Notes under the pieces: model-generated | The model's database searches: none | Told to the model about the DNA's origin: nothing | The model's input: only the letters and a program-made list of their open reading frames with translations | Shown here: positions 35,901 through 47,900 of the stretch, piece by piece | How positions within the stretch are numbered: the stretch's first letter is position 1 | How the letters are laid out: each line of letters begins with the position of its first letter | Made by a program: the position numbers and the translations under genes | Assembly (NCBI RefSeq): GCF_000090795.2 | Contig: NW_003546283.1 | Location: 6,360 to 70,359 of the forward strand | Length of the DNA: 64,000 nucleotides | Direction of reading: 5' to 3' | Source: Amphimedon queenslandica | Taxonomy: Eukaryota > Porifera > Demospongiae > Haplosclerida > Niphatidae

Positions 35901-37912
35901 TTATGTCATAAAGTTATTACTGACCTCTTCCCTGAGCATGTTGGCAAGGAACGTCATCAAAATGTGATGCTTCCGTGGGAACTTTATACAAACAGAACGA
36001 ATGGCCTCGACAACGACAGTCTTGAACTCATCTGATATCTCAGACATGAAACTAGTGATCTGTTTCATGAGACGATCAACACTAGCTTCATTCCCAGTCT
36101 GCAGAATGGAAACATGAGAATGAAGAGTAGAAAGGAGTATATGATATATTGACTGACCTTGAGCAATGTTGTGATGGCAAGTGTAGCTATGCTCCTGTTA
36201 GTATCGGATATCAAGTTCTCTAGATCAATATTGCAAGAGGTAACAACGTCAGGGTGAATCATGGCAATCTAGTGAGGGACAGAAAAATAAATAAATAAAT
36301 ATTTATAAATCCTCTTCTTCTTACTCTGTTAAGTGTCTTTACAGCAGCAAAACGAGTCACAGCTTTAGGTGAACTCAAAAACATTTGCAACACTGAGAGA
36401 AGAAAAATGAATTAATAATAAAAATTTAAGAATTAAACTAACCTGAGACTGCTGGTTGGAGCTCCCTAGCGGTGATGTTACTCAAGTTAACCATAGCCCG
36501 AGCTGCCTCATACACAACCATCTAACAATATAGTGAGTCATGTGATAGTCATGTGACCAATGGCTTACATCATTCTTATGACGGAGACAAGACTCAAGGA
36601 AGTCATACAGCATATTGTTACTGCTCCTCTCCTCCCTCTCCAGCACCTTACAAGCAATCCTTATCTACAAGTATAAAACAACATCAAGTTAACACAGTGT
36701 TAACATCAAGTTAACATCCAAGTTTAATGCAATGTTAACATCAAGCTAACGCAGTGTTAGCATCAATTTGGCATTAAAACAGTAACAAAATTGACGCAGT
36801 CTCTACTTACCAGTAAACAGTAACCAAAAGGTGATCTCAATCCAGAACGAGACAATTTCGTGACCATCTTAGTCACGGCTAGTCTATCATGTTTACGAAT
36901 GTGATACAACAGGCCAATGGCGTGATACTAGTGGTGGGTGGAGTTAGGATGATTGACCACACCCACGTACCTGAACCATGAGGTGATCTGAAGTGCTGGC
37001 CTCCTGAGCCTCGTTGACCCATCGCTTCACAATCTCAACAGCACCTCGCTGAAATATGTGCTAGAGGGGGACAATTAATATACATGTACAGTACTTAGTA
37101 TAAACAAAATACACAAAACTTCTCCCACATACATGTAGGCCATCAAAAAGAAAGACATTGAACTCACTAGGGCAGAGACTAATGCGGCACTTGAGACACT
37201 AGGATTGCGATCAACAATAGCTTGCTTCATGTAGCGCTCAATAGCTTGTACCATCGTATTCTAAAGAAAAGAGAAAATACATCATTTTAAAACCTAACCT
37301 TACGTCAGTGATGACACACAAGGCTCTTATGGCACTCCCCCTGTACTGATCCTCTTTTCCAGTCATGTCCTTTGTCAAACTATAACAATCATTAATAACT
37401 AGCCACGCTTATGACACGCCTACCTGCTGGTGACAATGATGACGTCGTTGGCAATTTTTGCCATTTCTTTGACGGAGACATAGACAAGCCTTCGGAGGGT
37501 AATGTCTTTGGACTGCCAGAGCTTCGTGATGGCAAAAAATGTCTGAGTAGCTTCAGCTGGAGTTAGTGTCACACCCTGAAAGAAAGGAAGAGAAAAACCG
37601 ACAAAAAAATTTTGAAATTCTAAAAAAAATTTGAGCTTTTTTCATCACCTGGTTCATAAGATAAAGGATCTTTGTGAGGATTAGCGTACACTTTTTGTTA
37701 TTTAAGACATTGTCATTGAAGGCTCTGGCCTAGAGAGAGATCACGTGATCCAGGTATATTATAATTCCGCCTAACCTCTTGAAGGACCGTGCTCTTTTCT
37801 AGGTTTTGGAAGGGGCCACTTTTACCACCTGTAAAACAGTTTGAAAATGATTAAATGGGACACTTATTGTACCCTCTTCATCGTCTTTCTTGTATCCACG
37901 AATCACGTTCAT
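32969..37912 (-). CDS. COPG: Coatomer subunit gamma
   Basis: Multi-exon gene starting [14 protein letters not shown] (37912). Conserved blocks in order include [142 protein letters not shown]-like text, [17 protein letters not shown] and [35 protein letters not shown], ending VAAAIN. It is the gamma subunit of the COPI coat for Golgi-to-ER transport: an N-terminal solenoid and a C-terminal appendage, both complete. Two neighbouring introns carry near-identical 147-bp elements. Start codon lies 86 bp from that of DPM3. Confidence 0.96.
34800..34946. mobile_element. 147-bp intron element, copy 1
   Basis: Begins TACATGTCCCTGTCGTCC and ends CAACCCGCAATTAAC. Differs from copy 2 at about five sites. 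Occupies most of the COPG intron 34735-34976. No terminal inverted repeats or Pol III boxes were seen, so class unknown. Confidence 0.75.
35259..35405. mobile_element. 147-bp intron element, copy 2
   Basis: Same orientation as copy 1, in the next intron upstream (about 35208-35423), filling about two thirds of it. Both copies are preceded by CAT. Confidence 0.75.
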
Positions 37913-37998
37913 GGCCTTTGTTCAAAGAAAGGGCACGTTGCAGATCCGTATACCTCCGCTCGCTGATCCGTTTATTCCCGTATAATCCCTGAAACAAG
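37913..37998. promoter_or_regulatory. Shared divergent promoter, COPG / DPM3
   Basis: 86 bp between start codons on opposite strands; locally GC-richer than introns. Confidence 0.6.
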
Positions 37999-38387
37999 AT
38001 GGTGGTCTGCACCAAGCTAGTTCAATGGCTGGCTATTGCAGCCTTCTTTATGGAGCTATGGTATGGACTGGTCGTGGGCTGGTTTCCTATAAATATTAGC
38101 CCGCAATTATACCAAGTACTTCTCCCTGTAAGGCTTATATCATTTTTAATTAATTTTTAAAGTTTAATTATTTTTAATAGATGCCACTTTATGCCATCAT
38201 GTTACTAGGGGTAAGTTATTATTGTTATTCTATTTAAAGAGCACTCACATACATGTAGTGTTACTCGTTAATCGCCGTTGGTTACCAGCTCATGACATTC
38301 AGCGATTGCCCTGAAGCAGCTGACGAAATCAAGCAAGAAATTCAAATGGCCAAAAGGGACTTGGCATCAAAAGGATTTAAATTTTAA
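37999..38387 (+). CDS. DPM3: Dolichyl-phosphate mannosyltransferase subunit 3 (95 aa)
   Basis: Exons 37999-38127, 38181-38210 and 38259-38387 give 95 residues (human 92). Two hydrophobic segments (LVQWLAIAAFFMELWYGLVV and PLYAIMLLGCYSLIAVGYQL) are followed by the family signature TFSDCPEAADEIKQEIQMAKRDLASKGFKF. DPM3 is a small ER-membrane protein that anchors the catalytic DPM1 subunit for dolichol-phosphate-mannose synthesis. The middle exon is only 30 nt. Complete, ordinary gene. Confidence 0.95.
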
Positions 38388-38643
38388 AACAACATTGAGA
38401 ACCCATCATTATCTATCTCTCACTCGGACTTTCTACTTTATTTATAAAATTTAAATTGTTTTAAGCTAATTTAAAAACATATGCCTTTAAATACTGTACA
38501 TTTACATCATGTCATTATAATTAATGATTATGATTAAAATTATTTCAAATCACACACACAATCGATCAGTCACACACACTCAGAGGGTTCACTGATTCTC
38601 TGATAGTACAACCTATCAGTTGTATTAAGTTCTCTCATCACTG
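38388..38643. other. Tail-to-tail spacer, DPM3 / NCKIPSD
   Basis: 256 bp of AT-rich sequence holding both 3' ends. No other feature seen. Confidence 0.5.
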
Positions 38644-41600
38644 CTATGAGGAACCATCAAATAGGCCGGGGAAGGTTTCTAAGAGTTTCTTGATGGCTCC
38701 CTGATCTGGGATACTCTCCTCTCCCTCTTCTCTCAGTATCCTTTTAAGACAGGAGGTTAAATCGGAGCGCCTGTGATGATGATCAGTGTATTGCGTGTTA
38801 GTTATTAGTCGCTGAAGCAACTCAATGTAATGGGATCTAGACTGAAAGGAGAGAGAGAGAGAGGAGGAGGAGAAAGGATTTAAAACATTAGGAGAGAGAC
38901 ACTATAAAGGCAATGAAGTTACTTTATCTCCAGGTGCAAGGTCGTGGAGCTGCCTTGAAATGATATCAATGAGGACCTTGAGGTCTGTTGTATAGAACAC
39001 ACCAGACGTCAGTGGATCTGAAAATAGATCCAGCAGTATTTTAGTTAATGAATCAGGACAGCAAGGCTTCACTATGGAGACTGGATCCTCTATAATAAAG
39101 TAAAGGACATGCAATATTTTGATATTTTAATGATAGTCTCTCACCTCCTCTGTTGACAAGAAGCATAAGCTTCTCACTGAATGATCTTGGATTATCAAAC
39201 ACCTTCAGCACCTGCATAACAATGTTAGTCGAGGGATCTTGAAGAGAGAGAGAGAGAGAGAGAAAGCAGAAGATTGTAAATAGAATAATAGTCCAAACCA
39301 AAATAACTTAATAATATTTTTTTTCTTTTTTAAGAGTTGAATTCTTACATTCAAAGTGTTGATTGAAGCTAAGGATCATGTTAAGGAAAGCATCAGGTAA
39401 CTCATCATTGACATCAGACTCTGGAGGGTCTTCTATATTGTCCAGGAGAAACTTGACAAACTCTGCACTCCATTGATCTAGCAAGACAAAGGAAATGAAA
39501 CTATTATTGTAAAATCAGAAGAATGATGCTGTATGGCTGTAGTATACATGTACAATGTATGCTTTGTTATAGTTACCATATACTGGTAGAGGAACATCCT
39601 CAGCTGTTGAAAACATCATTGTACAAACTATACTGGAGAATAAAACCTTCTGTGTCTCTAGAATAAGAAAAAAAATAATTGCATGTACAAGCGGTCAACA
39701 AATATTCCATCAAAGTTTTAGACCATTAAACCTTCTTGGAACTAAACTTTTAGGCTCCACAGTTACCAGCTGCACAGTATAACTTACCATTGGTGTTAAT
39801 TTGAATATCATGTCCTAGTTCATTGGGCAGTACTGATTGAAGCATTACACTCACAACCTCCTGATCTAGTGTACAACAGGCACCAAACACTTTCAATAAC
39901 AGTATCCTTAACTGTACTCTTGGCTCTAACTGATAGTAACTTATTAATACTAGAATGTTCTCATATTTATCTTCTTGTATAGCAGCCTTTGATACAATAG
40001 GATCAGCATCATACTAAATAGAAAATTAAATAAATAAATAATCATGATGATACCTGTACAGTACATGTACATACTAATATTTGCAGAAGTTCTTCAAGAT
40101 ATTGACTGATGATTTCACTGTCATCACGGACGGCCCACCCTCTCTGTTGACTATCATCTCTAGCTTCTCTCATTTCAAAGAAAATATGTTTCAACCTCTT
40201 CAGATCTTCATTATCCTCAGAGAGACTGTTATCCTCCTCTTTTGCCTGTTTTAAAAGTAATTATAGTAACTCCCCCTCCCCCCTCTCTCTCTTTCTTCTT
40301 ACTTGAGATGCACGAAGAGATGCCAGTAATCCGTCCATCACAGGCGCAATCTCAGGAACCTTTTCCTCTAAAAATCCCAGAACCCCTTCAAGGGCAAGGG
40401 CAGATTTTGGATGACTCAGACCCGTTCTAATTTAAAACAAGAAATAAATTTAATGTGCAATCAACTTTAAAATACTATAATAATCATTATTAGTACTCTA
40501 GGGTTTATACATGAAGCAAATAGCAGGAACTATTAATGAAACTTGAAATTAATTTTGAACTTGCCGTTACTATACAGTAAATTACTGATTAATTAAAGCA
40601 TTTAGTGTGCAGTAATAAAATCTATTTATATATAATTTGCTACAATTTAATAATAATAATTCTCCAATCTCTCATACATACACAGTACCTGTTCCTAATA
40701 ACATCAATTAGTTCCAGTGCAGTATCATTTGAGAACTCAGTTGGAAGGTTGAGCTTCTTACCAAACCCCTCGCTCTCCGAGAGGGTTTCTAACTGATTCC
40801 CAGGCTGACCCACGCGATTGAGATAAGAGGTAAGTCTTTGCTTAGTCTTTGGGCTAATGCCACCAACAGGTAATGTGGCCCCGTCACTCGACTGGCTGGA
40901 ATTATCGTCACATTCAACCGACTGCTCACGACTATCTCTGAGTTCTTCCTTCTGAGCTGCCATATCTATTACCATGACTCCTCCTTCCTTCTTCCCCTCC
41001 TCCTCTTTCTTTTCAGACTCTTTAACGATGTGAGAAGGTGATGGTGTGTGTTTGCTAAGCGATACAGTCCTGGTAGGAGGGGGAGGGGCCGGCCGACTGA
41101 CGTTAATTATTAACTCACTCTGTGGTCTGTTTGCTCCAGCTCCTCCTTCCTTCTCTCTCAGTTGGACCCCGGCGAGATCAAGTGGTTCGACGGTTGGCTG
41201 TGGAGGGGGCGGGGCTTTACGACGATGTTTGTTTTTATGGGATGGAGATGGGGACGAACTCATTTCTCTGGGAACAGGAGATGAGGTGGTTTCCATGGGG
41301 ATGGGCGAGGGACTGGAGAAAGTGGACACACTTGCTTCCATGGTGTTGGGAGATTTGGTACGCTCCTTTGATTCAGAACTATTGACCACGGACTGTCTAT
41401 GAGCGACCAGAGTCCTAATAAGGAAAGAAGTACAGGTATCAGATAAAATAATGAAAATTAACAAGGCAGTGTTTATCTCAATGGAAAATAAACGAATAGC
41501 CTGTATTGAAAATACAGGCTACACTAATGACAGCTAGCCTTCATGTACAGGTTGTACTGTATACATTTCTTGTTAATCCTACATGTACTGTACACGTAAA

Positions 41601-42906
41601 TGAACTGTTTGTTTTCATTTTCTTTCTGTTCTGCCTCTTTCTGATACATATACATGTACTTATGTTGAGTAGAAAGTTTGAACTGATTCCAATAAAAATT
41701 AGATTTTATACAAAAATTTTAAAGTAGGGCCAAAGTACATGTACATGTATATTCCTCACTGTAAAGTTGATCTTTGTTCTGCTGTGTAAAATCCTCCAGC
41801 AGTAGTAGCATCAACATGTATCTTATCAATGGCACGATCTATTGACAAGAGAACATCTTTAATGGCCTGAATAAGAAGAATAGCAATGACCAATAAAATA
41901 CTGACACTGAACATTGAATAAGTACTATTGGTTGAATGGATGCTTTAAAAGCAATGTAAATATTATCATGAACATGTGCATGTATGCATACAAATAAATG
42001 TAAATAAACTGCAAGCCTCACATTATTTATATCATTACTTACTTCTGCTGATTGTGGTTCTACCCCGTTATTGTTGGTCGTCTCTTCTTGCTTGACATAA
42101 GAGGCAGGCACCATACCTTCTCTACCAGTTGACATGTTCTTCATTGTATACCAGTCCTTAGTGTGCACTTGCCTCAATATCAACTATAAATACAAATACA
42201 CAATGCATTAGGGTCACTGTGTCCATGTACATATGTATTTATGATGTGTAGTGGTAACTGCAAGTTCCTTCATGTTTGTATGAAAACAATGTATGCTTTG
42301 TACATACCGAAACAAGGAAGGAGAACACATAACAGAATGGACAATGTGAAGTACATACCAGTGACAGGTAGTTAGCTCCTGTCATGTTTACATCAAACTG
42401 TACATGTACTTGCTTCTTCTCTCATTTATATGTTTATTTGCTTTGTTTGTGTAATAAGTTAGTGTATGCTTAAGACATGTCACAGACTGGATAGGTTCCT
42501 GTGATGTCTTCATCAATGCATTAGTATAAGCTCTCTCCCTCCTCCTCTCTCTCTCTCTCTTTTGCTCTCTCTCTCTATTCTTATTAACCTTGTCATTTTT
42601 CTTGATGTCTATCTGATAGGCTGCCTGTCCCACATAATCAAACATTGCAATAAACACACTGCCTTTAGAATGGGTACTCTTCTCCTAAACAACACAACAG
42701 GAATGTAGCCACGAATACATTGGGGTGCTTACTTCAGGTAGTATGGCCTCAAGGTAGGAAGCAGGAACAAGACCACTAGTGGATCCTTTTTGAACAGTGG
42801 ACCAGTTATTCCCTGAGCTTGTAACTGTGACTAGCTCTCCTGCCTTCACTTTTAGCATTTTTTTCTCCTCACCGGCAAAATCGTACAATACCTTGTGAGT
42901 TGCCAT
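38644..42906 (-). CDS. NCKIPSD: NCK-interacting SH3 protein (SPIN90) with two SH3 domains
   Basis: Exon 1 (MATHKVLYDFAGEEKK ... LVPASYLEAILPE) is a full SH3. A second SH3 is split between exons near 42595-42684 (VFIAMFDYVGQAAYQIDI) and 42050-42183 (LILRQVHTKDWYTM ... GMVPASYVKQEE). Next are the family helix AIKDVLLSIDRAIDKIHVDATTAG, a Pro/Ser-rich linker (40690-41420) and the conserved C-terminal helical domain with FSEKLMLLVNRGG and GVFYTTDLKVLIDIISRQLHDLAPGDK, ending LETFPGLFDGSS. Human NCKIPSD has one N-terminal SH3, so the second is a difference. The family binds Nck, N-WASP and Arp2/3 and nucleates linear actin filaments. Good overall match; complete. Confidence 0.9.
41637..41722 (+). 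repeat. 178-bp family fragment
   Basis: Partial unit (TCTGATACATATACATG ... GTAGAAAGTTTGAACTGATTCC) in an NCKIPSD intron. Confidence 0.55.
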
Positions 42907-43356
42907 GTCTCCTCTCTGTTATATTCTAGCAGCTTTCTTTAAACTGCAAACAGAAATAGAAGAAATGAAAGATGGTGTTATGTTATGTGTAATTATTTCT
43001 TTTGGAATTGATTGCCTTTAATTTGATACACTACGGTAGAAATTAATTTGTACGTGGGTGATTAATTGATTGATGGGCGTGGCTCAGTTGCTATGGTTCC
43101 GATTGTGCACGGAATGTGTGTGGTTTGATTGGATCGGCTCATCCTGCTCTGTGATTGGTCCTTTCTCTATATCCACCAACCAACCAGATCACTTGAGTCA
43201 CTAGGTTTACCTGCTCTCCCGCCTTACCGCGGTAAGACTTTCTCTTCATTCTCTACAACCAAAACCTGCCCCAGACCAGCCAGCTTCTTTCTTTCTTTCA
43301 CTGCTTGTTATAGCCACCGACGCGTCTTTTGTTTCCTTTCACTGTAGAAGTCAGTT
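42907..43356. promoter_or_regulatory. Divergent promoter region, NCKIPSD / NF-YB
   Basis: 450 bp between start codons. A probable 5' UTR intron of NF-YB runs from a donor at about 43231 (CCGCGGTAAG) to an acceptor at about 43346. Contains an ATTGG/CCAAT-type box at 43127-43131 and another near 43152, possible autoregulatory NF-Y sites. Confidence 0.45.
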
Positions 43357-44809
43357 ATGGCAGAGTTGGGCGTGCTAGATGACCCCATGGAGCTGGACCC
43401 TAGCCTGAGGCAAAGCAGAACTCCCGGCCTACCAACAGACCACACTCAAGGCTATGGAGCTAGGGATGTCATTAGGGCTCACATCCAAGCTGGAGGCGGT
43501 GTGCTAAACTCTTCTTTGAGACACGGGGGCATCCCTCTACTGGAGACTGATAAACAACATGTAGTACATGGTAAGTTTTCAAAAGCATTGAAGCAAAGTG
43601 TTTAATGTTAATATGTGGTGTGTATTAACTAATTAATGTTATTGTTATTATTATTATTTTAAAGCTACTGCAATTCAAGATGCCCTGCAAGAGGATGATC
43701 TAAATTGCGCAACTCCTCAATCTCTACGTTTTGATTTCCCGTCCGAAGAAGAGCTCCAGCAGCCTAAAACAAGACAGGTGGTAAAACGGCCACCTCCAGC
43801 AATATACAGGGACCAGGTTAGAGCCCAATCACTCTATGTAAGTAACAGCTGCTCTTAATTGAATATTTTTAGGATCGTTTTGTCCCCATTAATAACATCA
43901 GCAGGACCATGCGCAACTGTGTACCAAAGTCGGGAAAAGTACAATCTTGTCCTAATGCTCTAACGTGTTAAATCTTTTTCATTTCGTGTGCTGTAGGTTT
44001 CGAAAGATGCTAAAGAATGTATGCAAGAATGCGTCTCTGAATTCATAGGGTTCTTAACCAGCGAGTATCCTAAAATAATAATACATCACTATTATACTAG
44101 TATTGCTTGTGTGTACTTAACTACTCATTAACTCAGGGCTTCTGATCGGTGCATAGACGAGAAGAGAAAGACAATAACGGGCGATGACATCTTGTTTTCG
44201 CTGTCTACGCTAGGATTTGACTGTTATGTGGATACACTTCAAGTCTATCTGAAGAAATACAGAGAAGTAAGAGTCAGACACTTATAATGTTAATTTCGTA
44301 TACAAGAGACTTTAAATTAAGATACTATAGACACGGTTAAAATTGTATTAAAGAATATGTACATGTACAGGGCCGTAGCCAGGAACTTAAAATAGGGGGT
44401 TCGGAAATTGCTGCGCGCGAAGCGCGCAGCGAAAATTTTGACGAAAATGGGCGTGGTTGGTAGGCGTGGTCTTAATTTACGCATCTCAGCCATGTGCTGA
44501 CTCAGCTAAAATGGCTATCTGTGCTTCTCGCTGTTGCCAAAATGCTAATCCTGCTTTTGCAGTGCTGTTCTTCATGACAGGAGCTAATCTAAAACTTTTT
44601 TGCAGCTACAACAGGGGGTTCGTCCGAACCCCCCGAACCCCCACTGGCTACGGGCCTGATGTACACGTAGTGTCTCAACAGTATTTTCCTCCTTCCTTCC
44701 TTTTCCACTATCTATCACTGTTCCCCTCTCCCCCTCTCTCTCTCTCCAGCACTTACGTTCTGATAAAAATGACAAAGAGTATGCCCAAGGCTCACCTTCA
44801 GAATCATGA
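43357..44809 (+). CDS. NFYB: CCAAT-binding factor NF-Y subunit beta (229 aa)
   Basis: Six exons (43357-43570, 43665-43816, 43873-43938, 43997-44064, 44137-44266, 44750-44809) give 229 residues. The histone-fold core reads [79 protein letters not shown] (separate exons joined), very close to animal NF-YB. A polar N-terminal region of about 110 residues precedes it; only about 20 residues (ending GSPSES) follow. NF-YB pairs with NF-YC and recruits NF-YA to CCAAT boxes. The last intron contains a 291-bp inverted-repeat element. Confidence 0.96.
44368..44658. mobile_element. Non-autonomous DNA transposon (MITE-like), 291 bp
   Basis: Terminal inverted repeats CAGGGCCGTAGCCAG and TGGCTACGGGCCTG, flanked on both sides by ATGTA (possible 5-bp target-site duplication). 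Inside is a strong hairpin, GCTGCGCGCGAAGCGCGCAGC (split stem), and no coding sequence. Sits in the last NF-YB intron and is GC-richer than its surroundings. Confidence 0.85.
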
Positions 44810-44992
44810 CATGTACTTTCATAATAATACGAGTACATATAATGTGTTCATACTGGACAGTGTTGGGTTGCATTAATTAATTTATCCTTTTCATAGCTGA
44901 GATATTATTATACCATTGATTGTTGATGATTATTATTATTATTATTATTATATCTTATCATTTTCATTCAATATTTATTATTTTATAATGCA

Positions 44993-47900
44993 TCAATGAT
45001 GATTTTCTGTGCCTGCTGATTGCAGTGTTGCTGCTGTGGGTGAATTAAGTTTTTTCTGTACAAAACAAGAAGTGTCATCTTTCATGACTTCTCTGAGTGC
45101 CATTGTTGCATAGGTTGATGAAGGAAGAGAGAAAGATAGTTTAAGAGCTCTCTTTGCCCCACCTACATGTACATGAACATATAAATCATAATGTAGTCGA
45201 ATTAAAGCAAAATGGTCATAATAACCACATAATTATAACAAGCTACAGTTCACGGTACCCCAATAGCAATCTTACTAGTTCCCAGTGAGAAGCTCTTGTC
45301 CTCTAAAATGTCCAAATCTGATTGGTGGAGTGGAACAGTGACATCATCGTAACAAAGTAGTTTCCTATTATTTTTATTTATTATTATTGTTGTTGTTGTT
45401 ATAATAATTATTATTTAATTGGAATTGCTTTACCATTCAAGATTATCAGGTTTGGCCATTATATGACGATAGCTACCAGGTAAAGCAAAGTCCCTATACA
45501 AAAGAAGAGATTTCATTCACACTGTAGTCACAAGATAGTCATGTGATTAGCAGTTACTTGACTCTGTGCTTCAGTTTATCAACCGTTAGATTATCGTTAG
45601 CTAATATCCTGTGATACTGTTCACCAACTGAAAAGAAACAGTGATCAACATAATACAACTGAGCTATAAGCAGTGCTGTATACCATTGTTAGTAGGATAC
45701 TGGACACTATAACCTGGTAGAGGCAGTACTACATCAAATATTGTATATTGATGACAATTCTCCTCTGTAATGGCAAGAACACCATTCTATAATAATAATA
45801 ATAATAAACATTAATTTCAAGTCCATTCTGCCTACCACAGTCTCAGATTGGAGAGCCAGGTCTCCAGGAACTGGCACCAGTCCGTACTCACGGAACCGGA
45901 ACGAGACCATTTGATTCCACACGTAACTCTGATAACTATGGACGTACATCAGTCTTGCGTTCCTAGGCAACTGATGGAATGGAAATACAACAGGTAAGGA
46001 GGCAGGTTATTTTGGAGGGGGCACAACTTTTGCAAAAACAACTAACACCAAATTGAGTACATAATTTTCTCTAAGCAACATAATTCCCAAAAATTAAACC
46101 ACATCAAATGTCCCCGCTACATACAGCTGCAAGGAGCAATCACCAAATCTTAAAACTAACAAATGAAAGTGCTGCCAAAAGGTTAGTGGTTCCGTGTTTC
46201 TCCATTCCCCTGAGCAGCTGGTATTCAGTTGAGTTTCGTTTGTGAGGCGGAAACAGTTTGAGAGTTTCATTAATGTCACTGGTGGATCGATAGTACTCAC
46301 GCACAACTTGGAAATCTTCAGACTCTGACGAAATATTAAAATACAACATTAATAATTATTTATTGCGTTAGACGTCACATGTTTTTTATAAAATGTGAAG
46401 AGGGGCAATGCAGGTGGAAATCCCAAAAGAGAATACAAAACGAAAGAATATAATCATCATAATAACATTTACAGTACAGTGGTTACCTCCTTCTCTTGGT
46501 TTCAGTATCAAATCTACTGCTTCTTTCCATTCCGAATGCAGCAATGCCCTGAAATACATGTACAATGAAACAGAATCCAATAGAACATAAAGATAAGAGT
46601 CCATTACTTTCCGATGGCATGAGTTGGTATAGTTGATGTCCCAAATCTCTGCATACCAAAGTAATTAATGAATCCTTTATCTTTAAGCGATAGGAGAAGA
46701 CTGTTAACATGATGATGGCCGATCTCACCCTCTCTGTCTACAGGAACCTTAACATCTCTACAAAATTATAAAACCACTTAATAAACTAGTAATTAATTAA
46801 CAAGTGGTTAATAAACCAGTAATTAATTAACAAATGGTTAATAAACCAGCAGTTATTAAACTAGTCTTGCCTCAATATGATGGTGAAATGATTTCCTTTA
46901 GTGTCTCCAAGTTTAAGAGGAGTCTTACAGTACCTGAGACAATGTGATAATTATACAGAATTCTCCATTATAGTTCCTTACTCTATATTACCAACTTTTA
47001 TATTTGTATTTGCTCCATTGATTGATGCTAGTCTTGAAGGCAGAACTCTATCAGGAGAGAAAGAGAGAGAGAGGGGGGGGAAGGATCATAAATTAAATAA
47101 TAATTCAAACCTGTATGCAGTGACCAGCTGTGAAGTTATAGCTCTCTTGTCTTTAGTCCCAGCATACTGGAACACAGAGCACTTCACCCTGGAGGCAATC
47201 AATAACACATCATGTCCAGTAATTAAAATACTTATTGAGTGAGTACCTCAACAGCTTAGAGAGTGTGGTGATAACCTGCATGCTATCCCTGTTCTCTTTA
47301 TAAAGTACAAACTTGATGTAATCTCCTTTGTCCTTGGACCAGTGTGATCTAACTTCACCTACAGTACATACGCTTGTAATGGAGAGGACTGGTATTACAC
47401 TGATATGTACATCAGGTATCATTATTATGTGCTTTGAGTTTTAGTTGGAATGACCCCAAACTTTCTACATGGAATACATGTAAGTACATCAACATGCATC
47501 ATGAAATGTAATAAAAATTTGGGGTGATTTCGGAGCCAATTTTTGGAAAAAAACCATGGGCTATAGCCTTGGGTATTTTTCAAAAATTGGCCTGTTTTTT
47601 AAAATGGCCATAACTCGAAAAATTTTTTTCGGAATGAGCTCAAACTTTCTACACAGCATAAGGACATCAATATGTATCAGAAAATGTAATAAAAATTTGG
47701 GGTGATTTCGGGGCCAATTTTTGGAAAAAACCATGGGCTATAGCCTTGGGTATTTTTCAAAAATTGGCCTGTTTCTCTTTTAAAATGGCCATAACTCGAA
47801 AAATTCTTTTCGGAATGAGCTCAAACTTTCTACACAGCATAAGGACATCAATATGTATCAAAAAATGTAATAAAAATTTGGGGTGATTTCGGAGCCATTT

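Noticed and set aside
41046-41402. Plus-strand open frame opposite the NCKIPSD linker
   Set aside because: Antisense shadow of a Pro/Ser-rich coding exon; no splice or start support.
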